A DNA stretch of 64,000 nucleotides from Sporobolomyces roseus (lineage: Eukaryota; Basidiomycota; Microbotryomycetes; Sporidiobolales; Sporidiobolaceae), in the NCBI GenBank assembly GCA_016617785.1, contig JADILM010000006.1:992001-1056000 (forward strand), written 5' to 3'. Of this stretch, positions 59,366 to 64,000 are shown one piece after another; the first letter of the stretch is position 1, and every line of letters begins with the position of its first letter. Position numbers and translations under genes: made by a program. The notes below the pieces were generated by a model, which saw only the letters and a program-made list of their open reading frames with translations, did no database searches and was not told where the DNA came from.

Positions 59366-62325
59366 CTACAGAGCGTAGCCATTCTCGTTCGAGTTCATCG
59401 AAAGCACCTCAGCATCAAAGTTTGCTAGCATCTCCAGCTCCTCCGGTCGAAGTTCCAGTGGTCGTCCTGATCCATCCATCGAGTCTTCTGCGAGAGTGTA
59501 TTGATCGAGGAAGGGGAATAGGGGAGGAAAGGACGTGGTAGGATCGGTGAACATGGAAATTTCGAATGGATCTGCTGAGGTAAGTTCGGTCGAGAGAGGT
59601 TGGTGAATTGGTGCAAGTGAAGAGGAAGGGACCGTCTGGTCTGTTGTGGGCGCGACTGCTATATCGACATTGCTTTCGTCGAGAGGAAGCTGAGAGCTAG
59701 GCTGCGATGAACGAGTTCGAGACGGCGTTGACGCTGACGGTTGATCATCAAGGCTGTGATCGATGAGGACTGCGTCAAGATCAGTCAGTCAGCTTGCGAG
59801 GTCCCTTGCGGATTGTCAAGTTCGAACTCACTGCCATTCTCCCTTGCGAAGTCGTCAAGGAAAGAAAGATCGAGCTTGAAGTCTTCGTCCTTCATCACGA
59901 AGGGAATGATCGGTCGAGGATTGTGAGAGACCGGTCTCGGAGGAGGAGGCGGAGGGAGAGTGGTTGGAGGCGGAGGAAGATCGTTTGGAGGGAGGACGCC
60001 GTACGAAGCCGTCAAGGCAGCGAGCAAGCCTTCGCGTTGAGCTGCTGCAGCTGGTGATGACCAGGCAGCGAGAGCTAGGCATTGTTCGAAGCTGTGAGCA
60101 AGGTGCGAGTCAGTCGACAGTGACTCACGATCATGGAAAGGAAATGCATCCGCACGTTTGACCCATCTCGAGCGAGATTCCCAGTTCTCTAATCAATTCC
60201 CTCTTCACTTCAGCCTTCTCCTCCTTCGCTAAGCTCGTCCATGCCGAGCACACCGACAGGACTTCGACAATTTCACTCGCCATGTTGAAAGAGCAAGTTT
60301 CGATTGCTTTCTTGGCTGAACTGGCGAGAAGCAAAACGGTCTTCTGTACTCGCGCTCGAGATATCGCGTAGTTTTCAAGTAGAGAGGGTGAAGGAGGAGT
60401 CGATGCGGCGGAAGCGAGAACGAATGCTTGAACGATCTTCTGATGAATGAGTAGGTCGAGTTGGGTAAGAGAGCTTTGTCGCGTTTGGATCAGATGATCC
60501 AGGTCGGAGAATAGTTGAGCTGATTCGGCAGCGACGACGAAATCAGGAATCGTCGAAAGGCGTCGAGTGAGATCGGACAGGTAAGTGAGAGCTACGTCGA
60601 TTTGAGTCCATATCGGTTGCAGCAGAGCTATGTTGTCGGTGCCTGCAAGTGTTTGAAGGCTTCTCTCAGCATGGAATAACCAGTCTGAGAGAGGATCTGA
60701 ACAACTCACGTGCTGGGGCGATTGCAAGAAAATTTCGAAAGAGCATCGCTGTCGCCCAAATCATCGGCAGCAGCTGTTGACCGAGGTCTTGACGACAGTC
60801 TCGATCGGGTCTTAATTTGGATACATCGATTGTTGGAGCGAGAGAACCTTGTGAGGCGACGAGTGGGAAGAGCGGGCCAAGGTCGATATCGCGGCTAAAC
60901 GAGAGAAGAAGGTGAGCGACGTTCGAGTGATCAATACGAGGAGGTGTCGAAGCACAAGATAGCTTTAACGTTCATGACCGCAGCTGTTTGAGCGTCCAAA
61001 AGCTGCTCGTGGAATCATTAGTTACGCTCTCGAATCAAAGATTCAGATAGAGATTCAGACTCACCAATAAATGAGCGTTGACGGGGCCCTGCAGTCTCTC
61101 GAGATCTTTCTCTTCAATCTCCCCTCTCCTTCCCATCATCAGCGTCCTATAACTCCTACACAACACCTCGACGAAATCTCTATCACCTCTCCCCCTCCCC
61201 CCTTCCTGCGTCAAACAACTCATCCAATCCATCACAATCAGACAATAGATCGCTTCAGGAGAAGGTCGATGTCGCATGTTCGAGTCTTCGAAAATTGTAC
61301 GGGACTGATAGGTGAGGGAGAGAACTGGTTGTGCGCGAGATGAACCGTACGGGATGTAGGCGGAGTAGTTGAACGCGCAACCTATGGGTCGGACAGTAGG
61401 CATGTCCGGTGAACCCTTGCCGACGATTTTCTGAGATCGCAAGAAGAGTTGTCAGAGTCCAATCCAAGCGGAACAGAGGAGTGAGAGACAGTTCCGTACG
61501 GCGTGATCTGTGAATGTGGAAGCAGCGGCAACAAAAGCACCGCAGAGAACCTAAGGCGTAATACAAGACGATGAGTCAGCGTGCCTTCGAAGAACTCAGG
61601 CGAAACAAAGTACCTCTGCAGCTATTTCTCTTTCTCTTGAAACTCCAGCGGAAGATCGTGTGTACTGCTTATAGAAATCACTTGGAAGGCCGACGATACT
61701 CGGAGGACAATGTCGGAAGACACCTGTCCCGTGTCATGGTGATCAGCTGAAAGTGAGCGTCGGGAGGGAGGGGGAGAGTAAACTAACGCTCGATGAATTG
61801 AAAGGTCATTGCTCCTCCGATATCGAACGCTTTGAACTGCGCTTCGAGTTCGAGCATACTGTACATGGCTATTGTTCAGTGTCTACGATCCTTGTGAGTG
61901 ATTGCGACCAAGAACGCTGCTCGACTAACCTTTCATCGGGTCGAACCTCTCCTTTCTTGAGTCGTTTCTTCCTCGTTGGCTCTCCCGGACATCTGTCGAT
62001 GATGTTCATGAGCTACAGTCCGTCCAGAGGGAATGGACGATGGCTACTGACTGAAATCCTCCCGTTTCACAAGCCAAACAACTTCCCGTCCCCCTCCATT
62101 CGCACCTCACCCTCCTGATTCGACATACCTGCCATCTCAACATGATATCAGCAATTACCTCGACCAAGATCTTGAAATGCTGCATACCTCGCAAGCTAAT
62201 CTCCTCTTCTTGTTTCCCAGAGGATTCGACCCATCATCTTGATTAGTAGCTTTCCCTTTCCCCTTTGCAGACGCAGGTATCCTAGATGGTGGAGGCATCT
62301 CTTGGTCTTCTCGAGTAGTCGACAT
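59366..62325 (-). CDS. Zn(II)2Cys6 fungal transcription factor
   Basis: Nuclear DNA-binding regulator of fungal type. The zinc cluster is assembled across two introns: KKRRLACEVCRIRRVRC, EWRGTGSCLACETGGFQC, then PTRKKRLKKGE. This gives C-X2-C-X6-C-X7-C-X2-C-X6-C, an exact match to the family. The body contains FERVFRHCPPSIVGLP-like and EVLCGAFVAAASTFTDHA segments of the fungal transcription-factor regulatory domain, then Pro-rich and acidic parts (KDEDFKLDLSFLDDFAREN). It ends MNSNENGYAL with TAG at 59366-59368. I chose the ATG at 62325 (MSTTREDQEMPPP). The frame is open to an ATG at 62514, but that extension is low-complexity and overlaps exon 1 of the divergent phosphatase gene. Several C-terminal splice sites are uncertain. 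Confidence 0.78.
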
Positions 62326-62445
62326 AGCTGTAGAGATTGATTGGGAGGAAGGTGAGAGAGAGGGGCAAGTTGGATCGATTAGTTGAGTGACTCTCCCCTC
62401 CTCTTCCTTCTTCCGCGCTCGTAGAATCGGGAGTAGCGATACGGG
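62326..62445. promoter_or_regulatory. Divergent promoter Zn2Cys6 factor / TIGAR-like gene
   Basis: 120 bp between the chosen divergent starts, in line with other short divergent gaps here. On the minus strand CTCTACAG ends 2 bp before the factor's ATG and could be the acceptor of a 5' UTR intron. Confidence 0.4.
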
Positions 62446-63647
62446 ATGAGTAAAGTATTGGTTACTATCGTCGTACGTCCTGTTATCGTCATTACTCTCC
62501 GCTTCCTCGCTCATCTATTTCTCCTCATCTAAATTCCTCCCTTCTCACTCTCCCACCCTCAGAGACACGGTGAAACTGTACGCAGACCACTCTTCTATAT
62601 ATCACTATCCATCCCGATGGTCTGAGTTGACGTTCCTCATACGAATAGGATCACAATAAAGCCGGAATCATTCAAGGTCACTTGGACGTCCCTCTCAACT
62701 CGCAAGGAGAAGCTCAAGCGAAACATACGGCGAAATGGTTCAAGGAGAATGGTGTAGAGTTCGATAAAGCTTATTCAAGCGATCTAGGGAGAGCGAAATT
62801 AGTACGCTCCCAAGGCAGCGAGATCATTGCGAGCTCTTTTGAGGCTAATGATACTCGGTGATGTTGGCATAGACAGCTCAACTCATCTTGAAGGAACAAG
62901 GGGAAGGTCTCGGATTGGTTGAAGACGAACGGATAAGGGAAAGAGTAAGATTCTCCTTGTCTTCTGCTCGCGAAATGGTTCTTGCTTCACGAGCGTTCTT
63001 CGTTTTCACACTGCTGACTGCTACTTTTCTATTTGACAGTACCTCGGCAACTTACAGGTGGAGTCAGATCGATTGTATAGTCAACTTCAATCAAGAACTG
63101 ACTGTACCCCATTCTCCTTCTCAGGGCAAACGACGTGGCGATCCCGGTACCGATCCCTCCACAGTAGAGCCAGTCTCTCATCTCCGTTCCCGTCTCTTCT
63201 CATTCTGGGACTCTCTGTTCCCTGCCTCCTCCTCGCCGCCCATCTCCTCCTCCGATGAACCAACGCAGAAGATCCTCTACGTTTCCCATGGCGCCGCGAT
63301 TCGGGAGTTCATTCAAGCGCTGATACATGAACGAGGAGGGGATTATAGCTTGATGGATTTGCCAGAGGGGGAAGAAGAGATGCTCAGGAGAGGAGAGAAG
63401 AGAATTGGGAATTGTGCTAGGACGTTGATTGAGATGACTCCTCATAGAGTAGAAGGTGAGCAGCTTCTCTACTCGTGTGAGGGAGAATGTATTCAGTAGG
63501 GAGAAAATCACTGAATCGTCTCATTGGAGTGCAATAGGTCAGGATGAAGTTAGGTGGAAAGGTAGATTATTATTGTATGCCGATGACTCGCACTTTGTCG
63601 ATTCAAGTAGAGCTCCTTCGCCTAGACTCAATGCCGACGTACTCTGA
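62446..63647 (+). CDS. Histidine phosphatase of the TIGAR / phosphoglycerate-mutase-like family
   Basis: Phosphohistidine-dependent phosphatase, possibly acting on fructose-2,6-bisphosphate or related sugar phosphates. The start is built from a 27-nt exon (62446-62472, MSKVLVTIV), a 15-nt exon (62563-62577, RHGET) and exon 3 from 62649 (DHNKAGIIQGHLDVPLN). Together they give the catalytic VRHGET box and the family's IIQGHLD. Further motifs are KAYSSDLGRAKLTAQLIL, RERYLGNLQGKRRGD (the YLGNLQ part is an 18-nt exon, 63040-63057) and the second active-site His in LYVSHGAAIREFIQAL. It ends SPRLNADVL with TGA at 63645-63647. The mid-protein region after GKRRGD is Ser/Pro-rich. Confidence 0.85.
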
Positions 63648-64000
63648 AATTTCTCGTCTTCATCGTCGCAAACTCGTCGCAAACGGAACCTGTCAAAACG
63701 AACTACTTTCGAGTCGTCCCTCTTGTTCGCTGCCGTCCTCGTCGTCGTCCGCTGAGAGTACACAGGGGATTCAGAAGCTGTATCCTATCGACTCGAGAGG
63801 GGTTGAGCTAGAAATGTGGGAACGAGTCGGATTCTAAGCCTTAATTAGGAGTGAGTTGAGGGTTAAATTAGGGGTTGAACAAAGTTGATTCCCAATTTTT
63901 TCGGTCAATCCCAGGCAATCTTGTCGGTGGAATGACTCTACGTTCGTCGTGAAGATCGTCGCTCTCGGAGGAGAGACGGGAGTGATGAGCTGTCGACTGC
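63648..64000. other. Right-hand end of the window, no gene recognised
   Basis: About 350 bp after the TIGAR-like stop. Open frames on both strands up to about 63837 are Ser/Arg-rich and look like 3' UTR. An AT-rich patch with GGGTTAAATTAGGGGTTG lies at 63854-63880. The last 100 bp may belong to the next gene, but no motif supports a call. Confidence 0.35.

Noticed and set aside
62326..62514. Upstream start of the Zn2Cys6 factor at 62514
   Set aside because: The extension is low complexity and overlaps the well-supported first exon of the divergent phosphatase. The ATG at 62325 was preferred, although the upstream start cannot be excluded.

Overview
This window is a gene-dense piece of a fungal nuclear genome. 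Nearly every gene is cut by many short spliceosomal introns (about 50-90 nt) with GTNNGT donors and CTGAC/CTAAC branch sites close to the acceptor. Compact spacing, intergenic gaps as short as 85-90 bp between divergent genes, a UDP-glucuronate decarboxylase and long basidiomycete-type versions of several proteins (Pmp3-like, P4-ATPase, Sae2/CtIP) point to a basidiomycete, possibly a yeast. I cannot fix the class or species. All gene models were spliced by eye, using reading-frame continuity and family motifs.

Layout. 1-1642: 3' end of an unknown gene, then a BTB/POZ gene on the minus strand. 2006-13508: the class II fructose-bisphosphate aldolase gene FBA1, followed by a tandem array with a unit of about 4.58 kb. 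Each unit carries the 3' part of FBA1 plus a complete GH2 beta-mannosidase gene. There are two full beta-mannosidase copies, two orphan FBA1 3' fragments, and a third beta-mannosidase reduced to its start. 14078-32797: housekeeping genes, namely RanGAP (RNA1), mitochondrial ribosomal protein uL3m, a USP7/Ubp15-type deubiquitinase, a very long Sae2/CtIP-like DNA-repair protein, a Rho GTPase, a mitochondrial adenylate kinase, eIF3j and UDP-xylose synthase. 33133-49022: a bHLH factor, a UPF0658 Golgi membrane protein, a long Pmp3-domain protein, a secreted alkaline phosphatase, an arylamine N-acetyltransferase, a membrane-anchored SDR + exostosin (GT47) fusion, and a small cysteine-rich metallothionein split over several tiny exons. 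49379-63647: glycerol-3-phosphate acyltransferase, a DNF-type phospholipid flippase, a Zn2Cys6 transcription factor and a TIGAR-like histidine phosphatase.

The most distinctive features are (i) the mosaic FBA1/beta-mannosidase array with an apparently perfect conversion tract, (ii) extreme exon structures supported by protein conservation (exons of 2, 5, 6, 7 and 12 nt, an exon whose coding part is only ATG, and a terminal exon that is one codon plus stop), (iii) non-canonical introns (a probable AT-AC intron and a GC-AG intron), and (iv) the SDR-GT47 fusion and the metallothionein. No CRISPR array, mobile element, tRNA or rRNA gene was recognised.
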